Assembly (NCBI GenBank): GCA_004298155.1
Contig: SCRD01000006.1
Span: 1 to 64,000 of the forward strand
Source: Acidobacteriota bacterium
Lineage (GTDB): Bacteria > Acidobacteriota > Terriglobia > UBA7540
DNA length: 64,000 bases
Direction of reading: 5' to 3'
Shown: positions 34,207 through 42,192 of the stretch, one piece after another
How the letters are laid out: each line of letters begins with the position of its first letter
Numbering within the stretch: position 1 is the first letter of the stretch
Position numbers and translations under genes: made by a program
The notes under the pieces: generated by a model
The model's input: only the letters and a program-made list of their open reading frames with translations
Database searches by the model: none
What the model was told of the DNA's origin: nothing

Positions 34207-35451
34207 TCAATCAGGGCCGTCCGTGCTCGACTTCAAAGATGTCTTATCGCTGGACCCTGGCGTGCTCGCCTCCGGAGTATCTGCCGCATTCCGCAGTGAT
34301 TCATAAGCCGACTGATATTGTTGATTACCGGGGTCAAGCTTTTGGGCACGCTGGAACTGTGCTAGTGCAGCCTTTCGATCTCCAGTGGCTTTCAGCGCCA
34401 GTCCCAGGTTGAAGTGCCCGGCGGCATCGTTGGGCTTGAGGCGTAACACCTGCCCATATTCAGAGATGGCCCCATTCCAGTTTTTCTTCTGGTAATAGGC
34501 GGCGGCAAGGTTGTTGTGGGCAGTCGAATAATCCGGGTTCAAACCAATGGCACGCTGATACTGCTTGACCGCGTCGTTCAGGTTCCCCTCTTGCTGCAGA
34601 GCAAGCCCAAGGTTGTTGCAGGCGACAGCATACTTGGGATTCCGCTCCAGCGCCTTTTGATATTGTTCAATCGCGGCCTCGATGTTTCCCGCCTGCCGCA
34701 AAACGTTGCCCAGATTGTTGTAAGGCTGGGCCCAATCCGGCTCCAGGGCGATTGCGTTGCGATATGAGGTCATCGCTTCATCAAGATCACCCCCCATCGC
34801 CAGTGCGTTGCCCAGGTTATCCTGAGCGATGGCCCAGCCCGGTTTGAGGCCCACGGTCGACCGGAACTCCTGGATTGCCGGCCCCAGTTTCCCTTGCTGT
34901 GCGTATGTCAGTCCCAGATCATTGTGCGCTCCAGCATTGTCAGGGTCAATCTGGACAGCCCTTTCAAATTGCTGCGCCGCTCCGTTGAGGTTGCCCTGCG
35001 CACGAAGCAGCGTACCCAGATTGTAATGGGCTTCGGCATAGGCAGGATCAAGGCGGATGGCCCGGAGATATTCCAGCATGGCAATGCCTGACTTGCGTTG
35101 CTGACTGTATGCGCTACCCAGGGCATTGTGCGCTTCCGGCCAGTTCGGTTCGAGTTTCGTTGCCGTCTCATAGTGAAGAATTGCGTTGTTCAGTGACCCG
35201 CTAGCCTGCAGTTTCTGCCCCTCTGCAAGCTCTCCCTGAGCTGCCGTACTCCATTTCACTTCCGTGTGTCGCGTGGCTGCTTTTCGGCTTCTCGGAGCAG
35301 TCCTGCTGGCCTTCCGGCTTTCCCGTCGATGCCGGTGCGTCACGCTGCTTCTCTTCTCAGTTTGCGACGCAGCAACGCGGCCCAAACCGGGAACTGAGAA
35401 AACCAGGGCTTCCAGCGTAAATGCCCAAATTACGAATGAACTTGAGAGCAT
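34207..35451 (-). CDS. TPR-repeat protein with N-terminal hydrophobic segment
   Basis: A 414-residue protein with a short hydrophobic N-terminus (about 5-28, signal or anchor), a basic Arg/Ser/Lys-rich spacer (about 33-65) and then about nine tetratricopeptide repeats from 70 to 385, of the form AHNNLAAAYYQKKNWNGAISEYGQVLRLKPN. The C-terminal tail is Ser/Thr-rich. TPRs mediate protein-protein contacts; the partner is unknown. It lies between gatB (73 bp upstream) and the selenoperoxiredoxin (33 bp downstream) on the same strand, so co-transcription is likely. Confidence 0.85.
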   Translation of the reverse strand: MLSSSFVIWAFTLEALVFSVPGLGRVAASQTEKRSSVTHRHRRESRKASRTAPRSRKAATRHTEVKWSTAAQGELAEGQKLQASGSLNNAILHYETATKLEPNWPEAHNALGSAYSQQRKSGIAMLEYLRAIRLDPAYAEAHYNLGTLLRAQGNLNGAAQQFERAVQIDPDNAGAHNDLGLTYAQQGKLGPAIQEFRSTVGLKPGWAIAQDNLGNALAMGGDLDEAMTSYRNAIALEPDWAQPYNNLGNVLRQAGNIEAAIEQYQKALERNPKYAVACNNLGLALQQEGNLNDAVKQYQRAIGLNPDYSTAHNNLAAAYYQKKNWNGAISEYGQVLRLKPNDAAGHFNLGLALKATGDRKAALAQFQRAQKLDPGNQQYQSAYESLRNAADTPEASTPGSSDKTSLKSSTDGPD

Positions 35452-35524
35452 AAGACAGCAGCCTCACAGAATTGGCAGCGTCAAGGAAATGCACCTTCTC
35501 ACTCCAATGTGCGGCACCTTGCGG

Positions 35525-36997
35525 TCAGGAAAGCTCTTTCTTCAGGACTTCCTGGACGAGTTGCGGTTGGGCCTGCCCCCGCGTTGCCTTCATTACCTGG
35601 CCCACAAACCAGCCAATGGTTGCCGTTTTGCCCTGCCGGTACTGCTCAGCCTGCCTGGGGTTAGCAGCAATAACCTCACGGGCTACCTTAGCAACCTTGT
35701 CTGGATCAGTAATTTGCTCAAATCCTTTATCGCCAACAACCCGCTCCGCGGTTTCCCCGGTCTTGAACATTTCCGCGAGGACATCCTTGGCCATCTTTCC
35801 GGAAATCGTATCCTTGGCCACCAGTTTGATCAATCCTGCCAGATTTTCCGCCGTTACCGGGCTATCCAGGATTGATTTGCCGTTCTCCTGCAGTAAATAA
35901 CTGAGACCATTCAATATCCAGTTGGCAGCCAGTTTGGGCTCCCCGCAGGCCTTCACGGTCCGTTCAAAGTAATCCGCCGTGGCCCGCGACGACGTCAGAA
36001 GGGCCGCGTCCTGCCGAGGAAGGGCGTATTCCGTCTGGAACCGATTTTCGCGAGCTTGCGGAAGTTCAGGCAGTGACAGCCGGACCACTTCCCTCCGTTC
36101 TCCCGTAACCACGAGTGGCAACAGGTCAGGCTCAGGAAAATATCGATAGTCGTGCGCAAACTCTTTTGACCGCATGCCGTAGGTTCGCTGTTCCCGGCTG
36201 TCAAAGAGGCGGGTTTCCTGCAAAACCTCTCCTCCGTTTTCGAGAACTTCAACCTGTCGCTCCACTTCATATGCCAGCGCCTTCTGCAGAAAGCGGAAAG
36301 AGTTAAGGTTCTTCACCTCGGTCTTTGTTCCAAAGGAGGTTGCGCCCTTCTTTCGCACGCTGACGTTGGCATCCACACGGAGGCTTCCCTCTTCCATGTT
36401 GCAGTCAGAAACCTCGAGATAGAGCATCAGGGTCTTCAGGCGGGTGAGATAATCGTAAGCCGCTTCCGGCGAACGAAGATCGGGCTCACTGACAATTTCA
36501 ATCAGGGGCACGCCGGAACGGTTGAGATCAATATAAGTCTTCTCACTCGAGTCTGGAAAGCCCTCGTGAAGAGACTTGCCTGCGTCTTCCTCCATGTGCA
36601 CTCGCGTGATTCCAACCCTTTTCTTTCCATCTGCAACTTCAATTTCAATCCAACCATCCTCAGAGAGGGGCTCATCATATTGCGAAATCTGGTATCCCTT
36701 AGGCAGGTCCGGGTAAAAATAATTCTTGCGCGCAAAACGAGAGCGCGAATTGATACGGCAATTGAGCGCGAGCGCGGCCTTCATAGCCATCGTCACTGCT
36801 TCACTGTTCAGTACCGGCAGGGCGCCTGGCAAACCCAGGCAAACCGGGCAGGTGTTCTGGTTCGGCGGATCACCAAAATGAGTTGAACACGTACAGAAAA
36901 TCTTCGACCGCGTAAGGAGCTGAACATGAACTTCCAGCCCGATCACCGGTTCGTACTTTGCCGAGGCGCCGGAGGATAATGTTGTCAGAGTGGACAT
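35525..36997 (-). CDS. gatB: Aspartyl/glutamyl-tRNA amidotransferase subunit B
   Basis: Activates misacylated Glu-tRNAGln or Asp-tRNAAsn for transamidation in the GatCAB complex. The 490-residue protein begins with YEPVIGLEVHVQL and has the structural zinc site Cys35, Cys37, Cys50, Cys53, then CLGLPGALPVLN and the RKNYFYPDLPKGYQISQYD motif. The C-terminal YqeY-like tail (GWFVGQVMKATRGQAQPQLV) contacts tRNA. ATG at 36997 follows GGAG by five bases; a TTG sits just before it. gatA and gatC are not in the window. Confidence 0.95.
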   Translation of the reverse strand: MSTLTTLSSGASAKYEPVIGLEVHVQLLTRSKIFCTCSTHFGDPPNQNTCPVCLGLPGALPVLNSEAVTMAMKAALALNCRINSRSRFARKNYFYPDLPKGYQISQYDEPLSEDGWIEIEVADGKKRVGITRVHMEEDAGKSLHEGFPDSSEKTYIDLNRSGVPLIEIVSEPDLRSPEAAYDYLTRLKTLMLYLEVSDCNMEEGSLRVDANVSVRKKGATSFGTKTEVKNLNSFRFLQKALAYEVERQVEVLENGGEVLQETRLFDSREQRTYGMRSKEFAHDYRYFPEPDLLPLVVTGERREVVRLSLPELPQARENRFQTEYALPRQDAALLTSSRATADYFERTVKACGEPKLAANWILNGLSYLLQENGKSILDSPVTAENLAGLIKLVAKDTISGKMAKDVLAEMFKTGETAERVVGDKGFEQITDPDKVAKVAREVIAANPRQAEQYRQGKTATIGWFVGQVMKATRGQAQPQLVQEVLKKELS

Positions 36998-37237
36998 CAA
37001 TACTCCGTTTATTCACAGTGTGCGATCCGCCCGGCGGATCCCGGACTGCGCACCTTGGATCTGCTGCAATTTCACATTATACATTACGCTTCAAACAAAT
37101 CCGTCAGGCTGGCCGAAGCAAGTTTCAGTGCGTCTGGCAAACGGAATACGCCGCGAAACATCCACGGAATGTGCAGCTTCGCAGTTCAATAATGTAGCTT
37201 TTTATGCCCAGATCACTACGCCTTGACGAATAGTTCA

Positions 37238-37267
37238 TTGAGTTCGTCTGGACGGCGTGCTTATAAT
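37238..37267 (+). promoter_or_regulatory. sigma70-type promoter of the AAA+/vWA operon
   Basis: A -35 TTGAGT (37238-37243) and a perfect -10 TATAAT (37262-37267) are separated by 18 nt. Transcription would begin about 15 nt before the ATG at 37289, leaving a very short leader. Confidence 0.65.
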
Positions 37268-37288
37268 CTGTGTTAGAGAGTGAGGGCC

Positions 37289-38755
37289 ATGGGAAAAGCA
37301 AAAACCTTAGGGGAGTTGAAGAAATCCGGCTATCGCAGCCAGGGCGTGAAGGATGAGATGCGTGTCAACCTGATCCGCAAGCTGCGTTCGGGAGAAGCTG
37401 TTTTCCCGGGGATTGTGGGCTTTGAAGATACCGTTATTCCACAAATTTCAAATGCCATTCTTTCGCGTCACAATTTTATCCTCCTGGGATTGCGCGGCCA
37501 GGCCAAAAGCAGAATCTTGCGGTCACTCGCTTCGCTGCTGGACGATAGAGTTCCATTCATCGCAGGGTGTGAGATCAACGACGATCCACTGAATCCAATT
37601 TGCCGCGCCTGCCATGAGTTAGTAGCAAGCGAAGGAGATGCAACTCCAATCGATTACTTGCCACGCGACCAGCGTTATGTGGAGAAACTGGCTACTCCCG
37701 ACGTCACGATTGCAGACATCATCGGTGACCTCGATCCTATCAAGGCGGCGCGGGGCGGCCATGCTCTATCGAGTGAACTTACCATTCACTACGGCCTGCT
37801 TCCAAGGGCCAACCGCGGTATTTTTGCCATCAATGAACTGCCGGACCTGGCTGGCAAAATCCAAGTAGGACTCTTTAACATCATGCAGGAGGGCGATGTT
37901 CAGATTAAGGGCTATCCTGTCCGGCTTCCCCTGGACGTGGTCCTGGTCTTCACAGCCAACCCGGAAGACTACACGGCGCGCGGCAAAATCATTACCCCGT
38001 TGAAGGACCGAATCGGGTCGGAAATTCGTACTCACTATCCCACAACTCTCGAGCACGGAATCGCCATCACTTCGCAGGAAGCATGGAGCGAACGCGATGG
38101 AGCGCTTAAGCTGAGCATCCCGGATTTTATCCGCGAGCTCATTGAGACTATCGCCTTTGAGGCCCGGGAGGAGAAGAAGATTGACAAGCGCAGCGGGGTC
38201 AGCCAGCGCATGCCCATCACCTGTCTGGAAAACGTCATTTCGAACGCCGAGCGCCGTGCTCTCACGCAAGGTGAGAAGATTGCAGTCCCCCGCCCATCTG
38301 ATATCTATGCGGGCCTGACTTCTTTGACCGGCAAGTTCGAGCTCGAATATGAAGGCGAGCTGAGGGGAGCGGAGAACATTGCTCGAGACGTTATTCGGCA
38401 GGCCAATGCTCGTGTTTTCAAGAAGTACTTTGACGAAACACCGCTGCAATCCCTGGTCCAGTGGTTTGAGCTGGGCGGAACACTGAAATACGAGGAAGAC
38501 GCTTCAACGGCGGACCTGTACGGGCAATTCAAGAGAATTCAGGGGCTCCTGGAAACAACGCAAACGCTTGGGGTGAAGCCTAACGACGATCACGCGTTGC
38601 TTGTTTCGGCGGCTGAGTTCATCCTTGAAGGCCTCTATGCGCTGAAGAAAATCAGCCGGAATGAGGAACTCGGCTATCACGTGGAGCGTCGAACCACAGA
38701 GCCCGTGGTCGAACAAGATGAGAGATTCGGCCGCCGCCACCGTTCGCTGAACTAA
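37289..38755 (+). CDS. ChlI/MoxR-like AAA+ ATPase with atypical Walker A
   Basis: A 488-residue AAA+ protein like the magnesium-chelatase I subunit. The Walker A region reads GLRGQAKS (residues 67-74), with Ala where the loop normally has Gly before the lysine. Walker B is near IFAINELPDL, and sensor 1 near VVLVFTANPEDYTARG. A Cys cluster (Cys94, Cys105, Cys108, His109) lies between the Walker motifs and may bind a metal. It is followed after 53 bp by a vWA protein, the usual I/D-type pairing in which the ATPase remodels a target held by the vWA subunit. The target is unknown. No chlorophyll or cobalamin gene is nearby, so a chelatase role is unlikely. Confidence 0.8.
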   Translation: MGKAKTLGELKKSGYRSQGVKDEMRVNLIRKLRSGEAVFPGIVGFEDTVIPQISNAILSRHNFILLGLRGQAKSRILRSLASLLDDRVPFIAGCEINDDPLNPICRACHELVASEGDATPIDYLPRDQRYVEKLATPDVTIADIIGDLDPIKAARGGHALSSELTIHYGLLPRANRGIFAINELPDLAGKIQVGLFNIMQEGDVQIKGYPVRLPLDVVLVFTANPEDYTARGKIITPLKDRIGSEIRTHYPTTLEHGIAITSQEAWSERDGALKLSIPDFIRELIETIAFEAREEKKIDKRSGVSQRMPITCLENVISNAERRALTQGEKIAVPRPSDIYAGLTSLTGKFELEYEGELRGAENIARDVIRQANARVFKKYFDETPLQSLVQWFELGGTLKYEEDASTADLYGQFKRIQGLLETTQTLGVKPNDDHALLVSAAEFILEGLYALKKISRNEELGYHVERRTTEPVVEQDERFGRRHRSLN

Positions 38756-38808
38756 CCGTAAGGGAGTGATCGCGCGCTTTGCCTGCCCAGCCAAGTACGC
38801 GAAATCAG

Positions 38809-40050
38809 ATGAAATACATCAAGTACGGAAAACATATCCCGGACCCCTTCGAAGGACTGAATGCCGAGGACCTGATGCAGATGCTTCAAGACTTCCTCCT
38901 CGACAGCGGCTTTTACAACCAGTTCTATGGCGTCTATGAAATGGACTCCGAGAAAACAATGGAGCAGTTGCGCCAGGCGCTGCTTGAGGCGCTGGAACAG
39001 AAGGGCATGATTTCGGATGAACTTATCGAGGAAATGCTCGAAAACCCGGAGAACTCCGCCCTCACCCAGGCCCTCGATCGATTGCTACAACAATTGGCGG
39101 ATGAAGGGTATGTATCGATTGAGAAACCTCAGCAAGGAGCCGTGAAGGAGCCCCGCCCAGGCCAATTCGGACAGGGTGAAGGACAGACAAGATTCGAAAT
39201 CACGGACAAGGCGCTGGACTTTCTGGGCTTTAAGACACTCAAAGATCTGCTCGGATCGCTTGGCAAATCGAGTTTTGGCCGTCACGATACACGCGAGATG
39301 TCCACCGGAGTTGAGGCCGACGGATCAAGCCGCCGCTACGAATTCGGCGACACGCTCAATCTGGACGTGAACGCCACGCTGCTTTCCGCCATCGGGCGCA
39401 ATGGACTCACAATGCCGCTTGAATTGGATTATCAGGACCTTCAGGTTCGCCAGTGCGAATACCAGAGTTCCTGCGCAACAGTCCTGATGCTTGATTGCAG
39501 CCACAGCATGATCCTTTATGGAGAGGACCGCTTCACTCCGGCCAAGAAAGTTGCCATGGCTCTAACCCACTTGATCCGGACGCAATTTCCCGGCGACACG
39601 CTGCATATGGTCCTGTTTCACGATTCAGCGGAGGAAATCCCTCTGCAGCAACTGGCGCGTGTGAAGGTTGGCCCCTACTACACAAACACCCGGGAGGGCC
39701 TGAGACTGGCACAACGCATCCTCTCACGACAACGCAAGGACATGCGCCAGATCGTGATGATCACCGATGGCAAGCCTTCCGCCCTGACGCTGGAAGACGG
39801 GCGAATTTACAAGAATGCTTTCGGGCTCGATCCTTTGGTTGTTTCTGAAACACTGCACGAAGTGGTCCGCTGCCGCCGGAATGGGATACTGATCAATACC
39901 TTTATGCTTGCTTCCGATTACGGCCTGGTAAACTTTGTACAGAAAGTCACGGAGATATGCCGAGGCAAGGCCTATTTTACTACCCCATATACACTTGGCC
40001 AGTATTTATTAATGGACTACATGAAGAAGAAGGTCAAACACATTCATTAG
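38809..40050 (+). CDS. vWA-domain protein, partner of the AAA+ ATPase
   Basis: A 413-residue protein with a helical N-terminal half (residues 1-200) and a C-terminal von Willebrand A domain. The metal-ion-dependent adhesion site is complete: DCSHS at 229-233, a Thr/Asp pair downstream, and MITDG with Asp320. The N-terminal part [17 protein letters not shown] marks a family that travels with the upstream ATPase. ATG at 38809 is chosen by family similarity; a TTG at 38779 would add ten residues and lies 12 bases after AAGGGAG. Together the two genes resemble the ChlI-ChlD or MoxR-vWA chaperone pairs. Confidence 0.82.
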   Translation: MKYIKYGKHIPDPFEGLNAEDLMQMLQDFLLDSGFYNQFYGVYEMDSEKTMEQLRQALLEALEQKGMISDELIEEMLENPENSALTQALDRLLQQLADEGYVSIEKPQQGAVKEPRPGQFGQGEGQTRFEITDKALDFLGFKTLKDLLGSLGKSSFGRHDTREMSTGVEADGSSRRYEFGDTLNLDVNATLLSAIGRNGLTMPLELDYQDLQVRQCEYQSSCATVLMLDCSHSMILYGEDRFTPAKKVAMALTHLIRTQFPGDTLHMVLFHDSAEEIPLQQLARVKVGPYYTNTREGLRLAQRILSRQRKDMRQIVMITDGKPSALTLEDGRIYKNAFGLDPLVVSETLHEVVRCRRNGILINTFMLASDYGLVNFVQKVTEICRGKAYFTTPYTLGQYLLMDYMKKKVKHIH

Positions 40051-40135
40051 CTTTACGCTCGGATTTCACTTCTGCAATAGCTTTCTGAACAGAATAAGAG
40101 CTTCTGCTATGGTTCTTTAACGTAGGACCAGTTAT

Positions 40136-40309
40136 TCATGTGGCTTCTTGCGCTTCTTCGATAGTACGTTTCTTATGTTTAGGAGGTTTGTTGCGCGGAC
40201 TTTCTTCCCGGCGGGTAGGTGGAGGTGCCCCGACTCGCTCACGCGCATGGCGTTTCACCTCTTTCCACCCATAAAATGATTCTTTCTTTGGTGGCTTTCT
40301 GGGGCTCAT
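40136..40309 (-). CDS. Small basic protein (57 residues), uncertain
   Basis: A 57-codon open frame starting MSPRKPPKKESFYGWKEVKR and ending with a Lys/Arg-rich tail. It is strongly basic and proline rich, with no signal peptide and no recognised family. No clear ribosome site precedes the ATG. It lies 67 bp downstream of tRNA-Sec on the same strand. Its composition and use of whole sense codons make it more than a random ORF, but similarity to a known family could not be judged. Confidence 0.35.
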   Translation of the reverse strand: MSPRKPPKKESFYGWKEVKRHARERVGAPPPTRREESPRNKPPKHKKRTIEEAQEAT

Positions 40310-40376
40310 GAAATTTCATCACAGACGATTGGCAATCCTGCCCTCAGTCAAGTGCGGATATGAGTGCTTAAAAGTT

Positions 40377-40471
40377 TGGCGGAAGTGTGTCGGAATCGAA
40401 CCGACCGATCCACCAGAGGCAGATCCACAGGATTTGAAGTCCCGGGCGGACACCAGCCCACATGCACTTCC
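40377..40471 (-). tRNA. selC: tRNA-Sec (anticodon UCA)
   Basis: A 95-nt tRNA with the bacterial selenocysteine-tRNA architecture. The acceptor stem begins GGAAGUG and pairs with CACUUCC; an eighth position is C opposite A. There is a six-pair D stem with a four-base loop, an anticodon stem CGGGA/UCCUG with loop CUUCAAA giving anticodon UCA, a long variable arm (about eight pairs, GAUCUGCC/GGUGGAUC, loop UCU), and a T arm GUCGG-UUCGAUU-CCGAC. The discriminator G is followed by an encoded CCA. It starts with GGAAG and ends CUUCCGCCA, as in E. coli selC. It reads UGA with SelB. selA, selB and selD are not in the window. Confidence 0.95.
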
Positions 40472-40583
40472 GTAATGATTCTAAGGGGATGGTTACCTGC
40501 CGTCAACTTACCCGTCTTGCAACGGATTGCGTCCGATCCGGGGCCGGACCGAACAACTTCCAGCAACCAGGCCTTCACTCGCT

Positions 40584-42005
40584 TCAAGGACTGCCGCGGT
40601 TTGCTTGCCTGGAAAAAACGAAGTGGCGGACCTCCTGCTGTTCATTGTCCCATTCAGCTAAATGCTGCTGATATAGCTGCTTGTGGATCTGAAACTCTTT
40701 CTTCGCAAGCTCTGCGTCGCCCAGATGAACGTAAGCCTGGCCCAATCGATAGTATGCAATTGCCAGTTTTGAATCCAGCTTTATCGCCTGCTGGTATTCC
40801 GGGACCGACGCTGAATACTCTTGCTGCTGGGAATATAGGTTGGCAAGTTCAAGATGAGCCTGGGCGAATGTCGGTTCAAGGTGGATGGCCTTTTTCAGCA
40901 GAGCCACTGCCTGGTTGGGAAAGGATCCTGAAGCCAACCCTTGCTTGGCTTTCCACAAGCTCATGGCATAGTAGTAAGCTGCACGGCCGTCCCTCGGCCG
41001 GGACTGCGCAAAGCGTTGAAACCGATTGATCACTTCGTCGGCCTCGCTGTGCGAATGTTGATAGGCCCTGCTGAGAAAATAGTAAGGACGCGGGTCCGAA
41101 GGAGATAAATCGGTTGCCTTGACGAGTGCTTTGACGGATTCGTCATACTGACCACTCCAATAAAGCGCAAGGCCGAGGCCAACCGCGAGCCGTGGAGAAT
41201 CAGGATATCGCTTGACGCCTTCCGAAAACACTTCAATAGCCGGATTCAGAGTCTGGTGCAGGAGAAGTTCACCGCCCCAGTCAAAAATGTTTGATTCGCT
41301 GGGATCCATCTGCGCCGCTTGCTGGTACTCGTTTGCAGCCGCCACGTAATTTCCGTTCTTTTCTTCAACCTCGCCCAGGAGACCGTGCAGTTCTGCCGTA
41401 TCGCGAACCTTCAGGACGTCTTGTATCTGCTGACGCGCCTCTGCCCACATACCCACTTGCACGTAAGCCAGCGCCAGGTCGTAACCGTTTCCGTAGGAGG
41501 AAGGCTGGGCCTTCTGTGCCGTGCGCAAATATGGAATCGCCTCCTTGGCCTTTCCACCACGCGCGTAAAATTCACCGAAGTCATGGTTGGCGCTGAAATT
41601 TGCAGGCTCAGAATACAGAGCTTTCTTGAACTCTGCTTCGGCAAGGTCATTCTTTCCCAGGCGGGCGAGATTAACCGCGAAATTTGCCCTTGCGGGTGCG
41701 GAGCTCGGCTTCAGTCTAACTGCCTTTTCAAAGTGCCGGTATGCTTCCTGGTCCCTGGATTCGGCGGAATAAACAAGACCTAGCAGCTCTTCAACTTCAA
41801 AACTCGCCGAAGTCTGCGTGACCAGCTCTTCGAGCACCCGGGCTGCCTCCCGATATCGGCCGGAGTCGTAATATGAAACTGCAACCTGGAACCGGGATTC
41901 AAGGGCACCCGTGCGGAATGACTGTGCTCTGCTTCCCGGCGGCAGCAGTGTCAATATCGCAGCAAGGACAAACGCTGCAGCGATACTACGATCCCGCGAA
42001 ATCAT
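40584..42005 (-). CDS. Exported TPR-repeat protein
   Basis: A 473-residue protein with a signal peptide (hydrophobic stretch about 8-25, cleavage near SRAQ) and about ten TPR units through the rest, for example AIAYYRLGQAYVHLGDAELAKKEFQIHKQL near the C-terminus. It is probably periplasmic or outer-membrane associated. It precedes, in its own direction, the tRNA-Sec gene by 112 bp. Upstream lies the Oar-like receptor, also leftward, after a 187-bp gap with a hairpin. The partner protein is unknown. Confidence 0.82.
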   Translation of the reverse strand: MISRDRSIAAAFVLAAILTLLPPGSRAQSFRTGALESRFQVAVSYYDSGRYREAARVLEELVTQTSASFEVEELLGLVYSAESRDQEAYRHFEKAVRLKPSSAPARANFAVNLARLGKNDLAEAEFKKALYSEPANFSANHDFGEFYARGGKAKEAIPYLRTAQKAQPSSYGNGYDLALAYVQVGMWAEARQQIQDVLKVRDTAELHGLLGEVEEKNGNYVAAANEYQQAAQMDPSESNIFDWGGELLLHQTLNPAIEVFSEGVKRYPDSPRLAVGLGLALYWSGQYDESVKALVKATDLSPSDPRPYYFLSRAYQHSHSEADEVINRFQRFAQSRPRDGRAAYYYAMSLWKAKQGLASGSFPNQAVALLKKAIHLEPTFAQAHLELANLYSQQQEYSASVPEYQQAIKLDSKLAIAYYRLGQAYVHLGDAELAKKEFQIHKQLYQQHLAEWDNEQQEVRHFVFSRQANRGSP

Positions 42006-42160
42006 CTCATGATTTTAGCACCAGTCGCTGGCGTGGGCAGGAGGGGCTGGAAGGTAGTGCGGTATCGAGCTAGGAACGTGAGGCCCAGGGGCAACGTCTC
42101 GCATCAAAACGCCACCCCTGGCAACACAGATTTGAAACCAAATCCAGCGGAGCTGCAGGA

Positions 42161-42187
42161 AGGTGGCGCGCCTTCGGCACGCCACCT
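42161..42187 (-). terminator. Candidate terminator after the Oar-like receptor
   Basis: Perfect inverted repeat AGGTGGCG / CGCCACCT (42161-42168/42180-42187) with a smaller GCC-TTC-GGC hairpin inside, starting five bases past the receptor stop codon. There is no U-tract after it on the minus strand. Confidence 0.45.
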
Positions 42188-42192
42188 AAATC

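Noticed and set aside
37289-40050. Magnesium or cobalt chelatase
   Set aside because: Only the I- and D-like subunits are present, the Walker A loop is altered and no tetrapyrrole genes are nearby.
40364-41029. 221-codon plus-strand frame
   Set aside because: Overlaps tRNA-Sec and the TPR gene in antisense; no protein-like features.
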